DNA of 64,000 nucleotides from the NCBI GenBank assembly GCA_008015505.1, contig SSFR01000003.1, positions 1-64,000 of the forward strand. Direction: 5' to 3'. Positions within the stretch are counted from its first letter, which is position 1. Every line of letters begins with the position of its first letter. Positions 53,905 through 63,600 of this stretch are shown piece after piece. The notes under the pieces were generated by a model. It saw only the letters and a program-made list of their open reading frames with translations. It searched no databases and was not told the origin of the DNA. Source of the stretch: Pedobacter sp. GTDB lineage: Bacteria; Bacteroidota; Bacteroidia; Sphingobacteriales; Sphingobacteriaceae. Made by a program: the position numbers and the translations under genes.

Positions 53905-54458
53905 TGAAGAAATATGTTATTCTTTTTTGCACTGTCATCCTGTGTATTTCCTGCCACGACAGGACAAAAAAACAAAAGCCTAAACAATTTTTTAGTCTGA
54001 AACACTTTTTTGAGCAGGAAGAAATCCGATTATCAAAAACAAAAAAAGACATCCATATAACTAAATCAGTTTTACACAATGGCCAGTTCGAAAGGAAAAA
54101 CATTATTATCCAGAATTGGAAAAATGAACTCAGCACCTTTATTGAATCAGATATCAATAAGCCTGCTTGGAGGGACAGCTATCGTACGCTAGGAGACAGC
54201 ACACATATCTATTATTATGCTTTAGATAGCAATCTACGCACGCGCAGCATTCATGTTCAAAAAAATATCGCCGGAATTGTTCGAATAGATATTATTAATA
54301 AGACAAGCAATTTATTATATCAATCACACGAACACTTGATTTATATACCTGACTCAATATACACTATTAGAAAAAATCAACATGTGATTTTACTTGGTAA
54401 CAACTCCTACCTCATCAGTGGTAAATTCGGCTATTCTCTCCCATCAATACGACCATAA
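53901..54458 (+). CDS. Hypothetical lipoprotein coupled to gpmI
   Basis: 185 residues. Lipoprotein signal with CTVILCISC (lipobox Cys ~17), a basic linker, then an alpha/beta domain with no recognised family. ATGA overlap with gpmI implies translational coupling. Its last 15 bp overlap the 3' end of gldN on the opposite strand. It could act in the envelope near the T9SS, but this is only positional. Confidence 0.75.
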   Translation: MMKKYVILFCTVILCISCHDRTKKQKPKQFFSLKHFFEQEEIRLSKTKKDIHITKSVLHNGQFERKNIIIQNWKNELSTFIESDINKPAWRDSYRTLGDSTHIYYYALDSNLRTRSIHVQKNIAGIVRIDIINKTSNLLYQSHEHLIYIPDSIYTIRKNQHVILLGNNSYLISGKFGYSLPSIRP

Positions 54459-55511
54459 ATCATGTTCATAGTCCATTAACTCTTTTTTAATTCGTTCTGA
54501 TTCGTATAATCTATCAATGCCCTGCGAATAATCTTTGATCCGAAGATCTTCCACATTTGACTCCTTCACAATATAACTCGAGAAAATGCGCTTAATGAAC
54601 AAGTCATCGTAGCTCAAATTCGTTACATCGTTTTTTCGATTAGCAATAGCCTTGGTAGCAAACAAAGGCCTCGCTTCCGGATAGTAGACCCAAAAAGCGG
54701 GCTGATCCTCTAAAGACAGTCCAGCTGCTTTAATTTTAATCATCGGAGCTATCCCAACAATTCGTGGCTCAAAAACGGAACGTTGCTTGTCAAATATCCA
54801 ATCTTCCTTAATACGATACTTGGTCACACTATCTGGATTGAATTCACCTGGTTTTACTGTAGACCCGATCGTATTTCCATCTTTATCTAAAATAGGTACT
54901 AACACACTATCGGCTAATTTGCCCATCACCTGTTGTGGAGTCAAAATGGATGAAAACTCATCTCCGTTCACATCTCCCTTCCTTGGTGTTGGATCATATG
55001 CAGTTAATTCCCCCGCATTCACCGCATCCAAAATAATATCGATCAACCTGGCTTTCGGTGCTGCAAATACATTATTCAACTTCTCTCGAAGATCAATTTC
55101 TCGCCAGATACGCTTGGAGTAAATCACATCTGCTTCTCTCATGGCTGCATAAGGTGTTACTTTTGCATTTTGAACAAGCTCCTTTTTATAATAGCCATCA
55201 ACTGGTCGGTCAACCTTTTGAGCGGATTTTTCAGTAGATGAAACTGATTTAGTCACACCTATTTGCGTAGTAGGAGATGCTCCTGCTGAGCCTTCATTAA
55301 ACTGAACCGACGTAGTCGTACCACTCAATGGTTTGCTTGGCAGAGCAGGAGCAGCAGTGGGCTTTACCAACTCATTCAACTGAACCGATGGACTTATTGA
55401 CGATTTATTAGGCCGAGTAGACGATTTCCCCCTACTCCGTGACTTAGGTGTCTGGGCAAATGACCAGACACTCAAAAGACAAAACAACCACACTGTAATA
55501 TTTTTTTTCAT
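54444..55511 (-). CDS. gldN: Gliding motility/type IX secretion protein GldN (PorN)
   Basis: 355 residues, signal peptide ending SFAQ-T. A low-complexity Ser/Thr/Pro-rich stretch (~20-95) precedes the conserved GldN domain, with EADVIYSKRIWREIDLREKLN (~125-145) and ILDAVNAGELTAYDP (~159-173). GldN sits in the periplasm and with GldK forms the ring at the outer membrane of the T9SS. It lies 6 bp after gldM. Confidence 0.94.
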   Translation of the reverse strand: MKKNITVWLFCLLSVWSFAQTPKSRSRGKSSTRPNKSSISPSVQLNELVKPTAAPALPSKPLSGTTTSVQFNEGSAGASPTTQIGVTKSVSSTEKSAQKVDRPVDGYYKKELVQNAKVTPYAAMREADVIYSKRIWREIDLREKLNNVFAAPKARLIDIILDAVNAGELTAYDPTPRKGDVNGDEFSSILTPQQVMGKLADSVLVPILDKDGNTIGSTVKPGEFNPDSVTKYRIKEDWIFDKQRSVFEPRIVGIAPMIKIKAAGLSLEDQPAFWVYYPEARPLFATKAIANRKNDVTNLSYDDLFIKRIFSSYIVKESNVEDLRIKDYSQGIDRLYESERIKKELMDYEHDLWSY

Positions 55512-55517
55512 AACAGA

Positions 55518-57053
55518 CTAATTTGCTGTAAATACGACCCCATCTAACTGTCTTGGTGAACCGTCTGGACCAACCGCAACAATATTATCAAAAATCACCC
55601 GCGTACCTGGTGTTACCCCAGCAATTGCTGCCCGCATAGAAGCACTAAATGTATTACTACTTGACTGCAAAACTACTGCATCCGCACGAGGCTTTGAAAT
55701 GATTAGATTGAATCTTGTTACTGTAAACTTTGCATCAAAATCGAAATTATCTAAAATTGCAAAAAGAGCATCCTGTGCTTTAATAGCAACAGCACTCATA
55801 CTACCTCCAGTCTTTCCTCCAAATTTCGCTTTAGGATCAGGAATACGCTTTACTCTAAAATCAGTAGCTCCAATTGTTTGAATTCTACCATTTACTTCAG
55901 CGGCCACTGTAACCTTTGCTGTTGAACCAGGTGTCTTCACGGTAACAGTGTACTTGCCATTAGCTCCTACAATATTCCCCCCCGTCATACTTATCTTTAG
56001 CTTCTCCTTGGAAATCCCAGGTGCTGATATCGATACCGGATTAGGCACCCCAACATAAAACACATTCATCTTATCTGCTGAAACAATAGCCGATGGCCGA
56101 GCCACTTGATATTTTTGTTCTGGAGTACGATACTCTTTTACCGTTCCATCAGTTTGTCTGATCCGAATAATACCCGTCCAACTAAATATACCTTCACTAC
56201 CCGTATTAACGGAATAAACTCCTTTTCCTTCTTTCACCGGCAATGTTGCTCCCCCTACTGTAATATCTGGATTGGTTCTAGAATCTGACGCAGTTAAGAA
56301 CACTTCTGCTGTGTAAGGTTGTCCTTGAAGGACATACGATGTCGGAGCGATAGCTACAGCAGAAAATCGATCCAGATTAACCACTGCCACATCCATCTTT
56401 CCTAGAACTTTCTTCACCACTTCCGCTTCTGCATTTCTATTATCTGACTGAATTTTGGTTAAAATAGTCATCGCAGCCGTTAAAGGAGTCCCTTCTCCAA
56501 AGTTAACTTCCTCCCACGTACCTTTACCACCCGAAACAGCCTCCTCCGGATCCTTTGCCTCAAGAGAGAAGGCAATATCTTTACGATCATCTGGGTCTAA
56601 TAACTGAACTAACTTCTGACGCGTATCATTAATTTTCGCTTTTAGCTTTTCACCCTCGCCACGATTAATCATGATACCTTGGGCGATATCTAAATTAGCT
56701 CTCTCAACTAGATCACCTGTCCGCTTATCTCTACCTTGTCCTTCAACAACGAACTCATTTTTTAGTTTTTCTAAATAAGCATTAAGCTCCTCTGAAACCG
56801 CTTTTGCTTTTAATGCTTTTTCATAAAACGGTCTAGCTCGCCCGGGCTCATTTTTAAGCTTGGTTTGCTCAAATGCAGCAAACAGCTGTTCTGTACTTGT
56901 ATTCACATTAGTCTGTGATGTACTCAAACTATCATTCAAATTCTTAAAAGCATCTAGAATGGAGTCTGAAACATTCAATGCTAACATTGCGAGCAACACC
57001 AAATACATGATGTTGATCATTCGCTGTCTCGTAGATTCTTTACCTCCGGCCAT
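55518..57053 (-). CDS. gldM: Gliding motility/type IX secretion protein GldM (PorM)
   Basis: 511 residues. Short cytoplasmic N-terminus MAGGKESTRQRMINIMYLV, one transmembrane helix (~14-32), then a helical periplasmic domain and three Ig-like beta domains. With GldL it forms the proton-driven inner-membrane motor of the T9SS and spans the periplasm to the GldKN ring. Between gldL and gldN in the usual order. Confidence 0.95.
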   Translation of the reverse strand: MAGGKESTRQRMINIMYLVLLAMLALNVSDSILDAFKNLNDSLSTSQTNVNTSTEQLFAAFEQTKLKNEPGRARPFYEKALKAKAVSEELNAYLEKLKNEFVVEGQGRDKRTGDLVERANLDIAQGIMINRGEGEKLKAKINDTRQKLVQLLDPDDRKDIAFSLEAKDPEEAVSGGKGTWEEVNFGEGTPLTAAMTILTKIQSDNRNAEAEVVKKVLGKMDVAVVNLDRFSAVAIAPTSYVLQGQPYTAEVFLTASDSRTNPDITVGGATLPVKEGKGVYSVNTGSEGIFSWTGIIRIRQTDGTVKEYRTPEQKYQVARPSAIVSADKMNVFYVGVPNPVSISAPGISKEKLKISMTGGNIVGANGKYTVTVKTPGSTAKVTVAAEVNGRIQTIGATDFRVKRIPDPKAKFGGKTGGSMSAVAIKAQDALFAILDNFDFDAKFTVTRFNLIISKPRADAVVLQSSSNTFSASMRAAIAGVTPGTRVIFDNIVAVGPDGSPRQLDGVVFTAN

Positions 57054-57087
57054 GATTTATGTTAAGTTAAAATCAAAAAACTTAAAA

Positions 57088-57891
57088 TTAACCTCGAGTT
57101 TGGTTCATGGCACTTAACATATTTCCATAAATCGCATTCATGGAAGCTACATTCTGAGCTAATTTCCCAATCTCATCTTTAAATCTTGTCGAATCTTCCA
57201 TAGAATCATTAAAGTTCTTCATCGTAATCGCAATATTCTGATAGAACTTATTCATGGATTTTAAATGGGCATTCGAATCCTGTAGTTCTAGTTCATAAAC
57301 AGCATTTAAAGTAGCCAAGTTTTTTGTCAGTGTATTCACTTGTTCATGATAGGCTTTAGAATCTGAAGTAGTCTTAGCCATCTCAACAATATCTTCAGAA
57401 GCTTTATCAAAGGAAATACTCAATTCGTCAAAACGCTTAGATGCTGATTTAATCTTTGATGTAAACTCAGAAGTGGCAACAGAAATATCGGCAGTATTTG
57501 ATATAGCTACCACTTTTTCACCGAATGTGCGTAGCCCAGAACCCAAGCTTTCGATCAACTCAGGACCTATCTTTGCATCCGTCATCATTTTGTCTAATGC
57601 TGCTGTGGAAGAATACTTAGGGCCTCCACGATCACCACCGCCCCCACTGGCTGGGCCTTCATACTCTTCAGCAAGTTCCGGATATACGCGATGCCATTCC
57701 GGATCTTTAGGTGGTGGGAAAAAACCTGTCAAGAAAAACAAACACGCTTCAACCCCTAGGCCAAGGCCGATCATATAATTTCCATAAACCCCACCCAGGT
57801 GAAGAATTTTAAATAATGCACCAACAATCACAACACTCGCCCCCCACGAAATAGCAACGTGTAGCCAATCGAAATTTTTCTTCTGCTTCAT
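57088..57891 (-). CDS. gldL: Gliding motility/type IX secretion protein GldL (PorL)
   Basis: 267 residues. Two N-terminal transmembrane helices (~11-26 and ~34-54) with the conserved K-I-L-H-L-G-G-V-Y-G-N-Y between them, including a Glu in helix 2 (GVEACLFF) that is a candidate proton site. The long helical cytoplasmic tail (~100-267) is coiled coil. It is the stator-like motor partner of GldM. Confidence 0.94.
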   Translation of the reverse strand: MKQKKNFDWLHVAISWGASVVIVGALFKILHLGGVYGNYMIGLGLGVEACLFFLTGFFPPPKDPEWHRVYPELAEEYEGPASGGGGDRGGPKYSSTAALDKMMTDAKIGPELIESLGSGLRTFGEKVVAISNTADISVATSEFTSKIKSASKRFDELSISFDKASEDIVEMAKTTSDSKAYHEQVNTLTKNLATLNAVYELELQDSNAHLKSMNKFYQNIAITMKNFNDSMEDSTRFKDEIGKLAQNVASMNAIYGNMLSAMNQTRG

Positions 57892-58116
57892 AAACTTAAT
57901 AGCTTACAGATTTTTGATAATTATAGTTTGGATTGATTTATATTTTAGTATCTCTTAAGTATTCTTTAAAAAACATCTCTAATCCCCAGCATACATCACA
58001 AATATGGGTTCTTCTATTCCCTTTATGATGCCCCAGCGAAGATACATGCTAATGCGACCATTTCCATGTACTTATCTATAAAATCCTAAGTTAAAATAAG
58101 TTAAAGTCTAAACTTC

Positions 58117-59433
58117 TTAATGCCTATCGTGGATGTCGCGCCCCTGAAACTTAGAGATACAGCGAAATCCAATATATGACTTTGCAGTGTCCTGATACTC
58201 AAATGTACTTGTCGAATTTTGCAAGAAATAACCGATGTCTTTCCACGACCCCCCACGAACCACCTTACGCTTCAATACCTCGGGATCAGTAGGTTTGGCT
58301 TCATATTCATAGGTTGGATTAAAATCATGTGTAAAAGACGATGCGGCTTCATCAAAAGCAGATGAGGTCCACTCCGCCACATTACCGGCCATACAATATA
58401 AACCAAAATCATTCGGGAAATACGATTTTACATCTACTGTAAATGCACCTCCATCATCGATGTAATTACCGCGACCAGGTTTAAAGTTGGCCATTAAACA
58501 TCCTTTAGCATTTCTAATATAAGGCCCTCCCCACGGATAAGTCGTTCCAACACGCCCCCCACGAGCAGCATACTCAAACTCCGCCTCTGTTGGCAAACTA
58601 TATTCAGACCTCGTTGGTAAATGACGGCTCTCTTTATAAGAATCATTAAGCCTAGTGCGCCAAATACAAAAAGCCCGCGCCTGCCTCCATGTTACTCCCA
58701 CTACAGGGTAGTTTGCATAAGCCGGATGTGAAAAATATCCACGAACCATTGGTTCATTTTGTGCATAGGAAAAGTCAGCTAGCCAAACTAAGGTATCTGG
58801 ATAAACAGCTACTGTATCACTCAAAATAAAATCAGAACGTTTTTTAGAATGATCCCCCCTACTATTAGCTGCTTCACGCAGTTTAAGAAAAGAAAAGTTA
58901 TACTTCAACAAGCGCACATCAAGCTCGTTTTTATCAAAAACACGATCCTCTCCCTGATAATACATCGGCTGCATCTTGGAGGCATATTTGGCCCCCCATA
59001 AACTACGTCCATTTCCCACCTTGGCCCAATTAATAAATTTTTTTGGCCGAACATTCAACGTGTCTCCTTTTCCTTTGGGCTTGATATAAAGTTGCTCATC
59101 CTGAGCATAATTGGTTACCGCTATCGAATCTCTAACCCAATTTACAAATTGACGGTACTCACTATTGGTGATTTCCGTCTGATCCATATAAAAAGCTTGG
59201 ATCGTAATTTGTTTGTTTTGTGATAACTGAGACGAAGTAATATCTTGATCTGTTGGTCCCATAATAAATGAGCCTGTCGGAATATAAACCATTCCATAAG
59301 GAATTTCTGCCTTTTTAAACCGCTTGACCGGAACTCCAACTAGCTCCCCATTTGATCCACCCCCACTACTACCACATCCCACAAGCAATAGGCCAAATGT
59401 GCCTAAAACTAGAATTAAAAATACACGCATCAT
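58117..59433 (-). CDS. gldK: Gliding motility/type IX secretion lipoprotein GldK (PorK)
   Basis: About 438 residues from Met-Met at 59433, which gives a clean lipoprotein signal (FGLLLVGC); an upstream Met at 59454 adds 7 residues. It is an FGE-sulfatase (SUMF1-like) fold with IPTGSFIMGPTDQD (~43-56), EITNSEYRQFVNW (~79-91), SLPTEAEFEYAARGG (~282-296) and GNVAEWTSSAF (~344-354). It forms the periplasmic face of the outer-membrane ring with GldN and is not an enzyme here. 225 bp separate it from gldL. Confidence 0.95.
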   Translation of the reverse strand: MMRVFLILVLGTFGLLLVGCGSSGGGSNGELVGVPVKRFKKAEIPYGMVYIPTGSFIMGPTDQDITSSQLSQNKQITIQAFYMDQTEITNSEYRQFVNWVRDSIAVTNYAQDEQLYIKPKGKGDTLNVRPKKFINWAKVGNGRSLWGAKYASKMQPMYYQGEDRVFDKNELDVRLLKYNFSFLKLREAANSRGDHSKKRSDFILSDTVAVYPDTLVWLADFSYAQNEPMVRGYFSHPAYANYPVVGVTWRQARAFCIWRTRLNDSYKESRHLPTRSEYSLPTEAEFEYAARGGRVGTTYPWGGPYIRNAKGCLMANFKPGRGNYIDDGGAFTVDVKSYFPNDFGLYCMAGNVAEWTSSAFDEAASSFTHDFNPTYEYEAKPTDPEVLKRKVVRGGSWKDIGYFLQNSTSTFEYQDTAKSYIGFRCISKFQGRDIHDRH

Positions 59434-59774
59434 CTGTTTATATTTTAGGAGCATTTTACGTACCCAATATCTCTAAGTTAAATAATTAAAAACAACTGTG
59501 CAAAAACTTTGACTAATAAAACCTTAGTACAAGTTATTAAAAATAAATTAAAAAAACAATACCCGTACTTAATATATTAAATCATTATAAAAAGGTCTTA
59601 CCATCGTACTCAATTACTAAAACACCAATGACCTACTTTATAATATTCATACAATTAACTATAAGAAAATATATTTTACCAAAATAAGTCTATTAATCGA
59701 GAATACATCTTGATATGGTATGCAATATTTCAGCTACCTTCGACCTAATACTGACCAAATCAATAGGCAAATCT
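59434..59774. other. Divergent intergenic region upstream of gldK
   Basis: 341 bp, strongly AT-rich, between divergent gldK and the MBL-fold gene. It should hold both promoters, but I see no exact TAnnTTTG with correctly spaced TTG in either direction and no clear RNA gene. Confidence 0.4.
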
Positions 59775-60617
59775 ATGAATTTATACACGATCGATACGGG
59801 ATTCTTTAAACTAGATGGTGGGGCCATGTTTGGTGTTGTTCCAAAAAGTATCTGGCAAAACCTAAATCCTCCAGATGAAAACAATCTGTGCACCTGGGCC
59901 ATGCGATGCTTATTAATAGAGAATAAAGACAGATTAATACTCATCGACAATGGCATAGGAAATAAACAGGGTACCAAATTTATGAGCTACTATTATTTAC
60001 ATGGAGATGATACTTTAGATCGCTCATTGGCCAAGCATGGTTTTTGCTCCGATGATATTACAGATGTCTTTTTAACGCATTTACACTTCGACCACTGTGG
60101 CGGATCCATCATCCGTGAAGGCGAAAAACTAAAACCTGCTTTTAAAAATGCTATTTATTGGAGTAATCAGAGTCACTGGGACTGGGCCATTACACCAAAT
60201 GATCGAGAAAAGGCCTCTTTTCTAAAAGAAAACATTCTCCCTATTCAAGATAGTGGGCAGCTACAATTCCTACCCATGGAAGACGGCATCACTTTTGCTG
60301 ATACCATGACCATACGCTTTGCTTATGGTCATACCGAGGCAATGATGATCCCACAAATTAGCTACAAAAATCAAACATTACTTTACATGGCCGACCTCTT
60401 ACCCGCTACCATGCATATCCCAATTCCCTATGTTATGGCCTATGATATGTTCCCATTACAAACCTTAAAGGAAAAAAAACATTTTCTAGAGGAAGCTTTC
60501 ACTAAAAAATACATTCTTTTCTTTGAACATGATCCCAAGGTAGAATGCTGTACCCTACAACAAACCGAAAAAGGTATCCGCTTAGCAGAAAAATTTAAAC
60601 TAGCTGAACTGGATTAA
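59775..60617 (+). CDS. MBL-fold metallohydrolase
   Basis: About 280 residues from ATG at 59775 (Met-Asn-Leu-Tyr-Thr-Ile), the natural start of this family; the frame extends 20 codons upstream without support. The zinc motif THLHFDHCGG (~111-120) plus later His and Asp (ADLLPATMHIP, ~208, and a C-terminal FEHDPK) define the fold. Substrate unknown; lactonase or phosphodiesterase-like activity is possible. The smc gene begins 22 bp after. Confidence 0.85.
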   Translation: MNLYTIDTGFFKLDGGAMFGVVPKSIWQNLNPPDENNLCTWAMRCLLIENKDRLILIDNGIGNKQGTKFMSYYYLHGDDTLDRSLAKHGFCSDDITDVFLTHLHFDHCGGSIIREGEKLKPAFKNAIYWSNQSHWDWAITPNDREKASFLKENILPIQDSGQLQFLPMEDGITFADTMTIRFAYGHTEAMMIPQISYKNQTLLYMADLLPATMHIPIPYVMAYDMFPLQTLKEKKHFLEEAFTKKYILFFEHDPKVECCTLQQTEKGIRLAEKFKLAELD

Positions 60618-60639
60618 CTATTATTTATTCAATGACCAA

Positions 60640-63600
60640 ATGTTACTTACTAGGCTAGACATCAAAGGTTTTAAAAGTTTTGGAGACAAAACAACAATCC
60701 ATTTTAACCAAGGCGTTACAGCAATCGTTGGACCCAATGGCTGCGGAAAATCAAATATTGTGGACGCTATTCGTTGGGCCCTGGGCGAACAAAGTACACG
60801 AATCTTACGCTCAGAAAAAATGGAAAATGTCATTTTCAATGGGACCAAAACACGTAAGCAGTCTAATTTAGCCGAAGTATCCCTCACTTTTGAAAACACA
60901 AAAAACATACTTCCAACAGCATTCACACAAATTACACTCACCCGAAAGTTATACCGAACCGGCGAAAGTGAGTACCGTTTAAATGATGTACACTGCCGCC
61001 TCAAAGACATCACCGACTTGTTTCTTGATACTGGAGTAAGCCCCGACTCCTATTCGATCATTGAACTTAAAATGATCGACGAAATTATTGCCGACAAAGA
61101 GGGCTCTAGAAAAACTTTGTTTGAAGAAGCATCCGGGATTTCTAAATACCGACTTCGCAAAAAACAAACCTTCAGCAAACTAAAAGATACTGAAACTGAT
61201 CTCAGTCGAGTAAATGATATCCTTTTTGAAATTGAGAAGAACCTTAAAACACTTGAAACCCAAGCCAAAAAAACCGAACGCTACTATCAGCTTAAAGAAG
61301 AGTATAAGTTCTATAGTTTACAGCTGGCCTCTTTCCAACTAATTACTCTAGACCAATCACTAGAAAAATTAGACGAACAAGAAAAGACCCAGCATCTAGA
61401 AAAATTGAATCTAAACACACAAATAGATATCCTAGAAGCCGATTTACAACGGCAAAAACTGGATCATCTAACCAAAGAAAAGAACTTATCCACTGGGCAA
61501 AAGGCCCTCAATGAATATATTGCCCAAATACGCAGCCACGAAAGTGATCAGAAACTAAAAACTGAACAGTTGAGGTTTATAGAAGAAAAGAAGACCCGAC
61601 TTACTGAAGCCCTTGAACGCGATCGAAATCAATTAAACCAAATTCACGACCATCTCCAACAACTAAACAATGAACTTATTCTGGAAAACCAATCACTAAA
61701 ACACATCCAGGAAAATCTAAAGGAATACGAACTTCATGTCGAGCAAACACGAGCAAAACAACAAGAAAATAAGCTGACTCTTGATCACCTGATCAAAGAA
61801 AATGAAAGCCTACAAAATCAATTCTACAAACTGGAGAAAGACCTAACCATTTTAGGTATCCAAAAAGAAGCACTTTTGCAAGAAAGTAAACGAAATCTAC
61901 AAGACACTAATCACAGAACACTTGCACTGGATGAATTTAAAAAAGTTATTAGCACACTTCAATTCGAGCTTCAATCGAAGCAAAGCACGCATACGCTTCT
62001 ACAAAAACTAGAAGATGATATCGAACAAAACATAGAAGCATCCAAGAAATTAATTAACGTTAATGAGGAACATTTGCACGCCAAAAATCGTCTTTTAGAT
62101 GCTAAAAACAATGAATATAAACTCCTCAAATCACTACTGGATAGCTTAGAAGGATTCCCAGAGTCAATCCGATTCTTGAAAAAAAATATGCATTGGGCCT
62201 CCCATCATACTCCTTTACTTTCAGATATTTTCTTCTGTAGGGAGGAATACCGAATTCCCATAGAAAATTACCTGGAACCTGTCATGAATCACTATGTCGT
62301 AGAAACGCAGATTGAAGCAGTACATGCTATCCAGCTATTAAATAAGTCGTCAAAAGGGCGTGCCCACTTTTTTATTTTAGATGCCATTCATAAACCCATT
62401 CCCAGCCAACCGTTACCTACCACTGCCCATAAAAACCAATGGATACCCGCACTTCAAGTGATAGATGTCGAACCAAAATACCAAGCCCTCTGTGAATCCT
62501 TATTACAACATGTTTATCTCCTCCAAACTAATGAGAATGAGGAGCTGGAATCAACTCTACCAAACCAAGATGTGATTCTTCTAAGCCGCACAGGTCAATT
62601 TTCAAAATCTAGAATAAGTTTATCTGGAGGATCTATTGGGCTATTTGATGGCAAACGCATTGGTCGGGCCAAAAACTTAGAAAGTCTTGGAAAGGATATC
62701 ACTTTACTTGAAGAAGATATCACCAGGCTCAAACAGGACATTAACCAAGAGAATCAGAAACTCAACACTTATAAATCTGCTTCAAAAAAGCAAGAAATCC
62801 AGCAAATCCAAACCGATATCAACAAACTTCTCCATGAGTTAACCTTGATTGAAACCAAAGAAGAACAGCACCTCAGTTTCATCCAAAATAGCCAAAATAG
62901 AAAGCATGACATCGAAGAAAAAATAACTTCTATTGACCAACAAATACTTCTCATCACTCCGGAACTACATGAATTAAAATCACAACAACAACTAAAAGCA
63001 GACCTACTTGCTCAGCAAAAACAGACTTATACTGAAGTAACCGAGTTGCTTACACATCACTCGGCTACTTATAATCAAGAAAATATTCGGTTCCACCAAC
63101 AACAAAATAAGGTTGCTAATAGCAACAGAGATATTCATCTCTATAACGAACAAGAGCAGAGACTAACTAATATTATTGCAAGTCATGACCAAGAATTAAC
63201 ACAGGCTCGTATAGACATACGGAACATCCTTCAACATTCAAAACATAACAACGAAGACTTATCTCTCATGTACGCCGAAAAAGAAAGCATGGAAGAAGGT
63301 TTACACGAACTCGAGCAGTTATTTTACACCTCACGCGGACTAACCACTGAAACCGAAGAAAAAATAGCCCGAATACGCAAAAACAAAGAGCAAGTCGACC
63401 TACTTGTTAACGAAATAAAAGACAAAAAAAATGCACTAAAAATTGAGCTAAACGCACTTAAAGAGCGTCTATCTATTGAGTTTGCTATTGATATCCACAA
63501 TTTACTAGATACAGAAACTCCCCAAGAAGAAAAAGAGGAGGCTATACGTGAAAGAGTTAATCGCCTCAAACAAAAACTTGACGAATTTGGGACCATTAAT

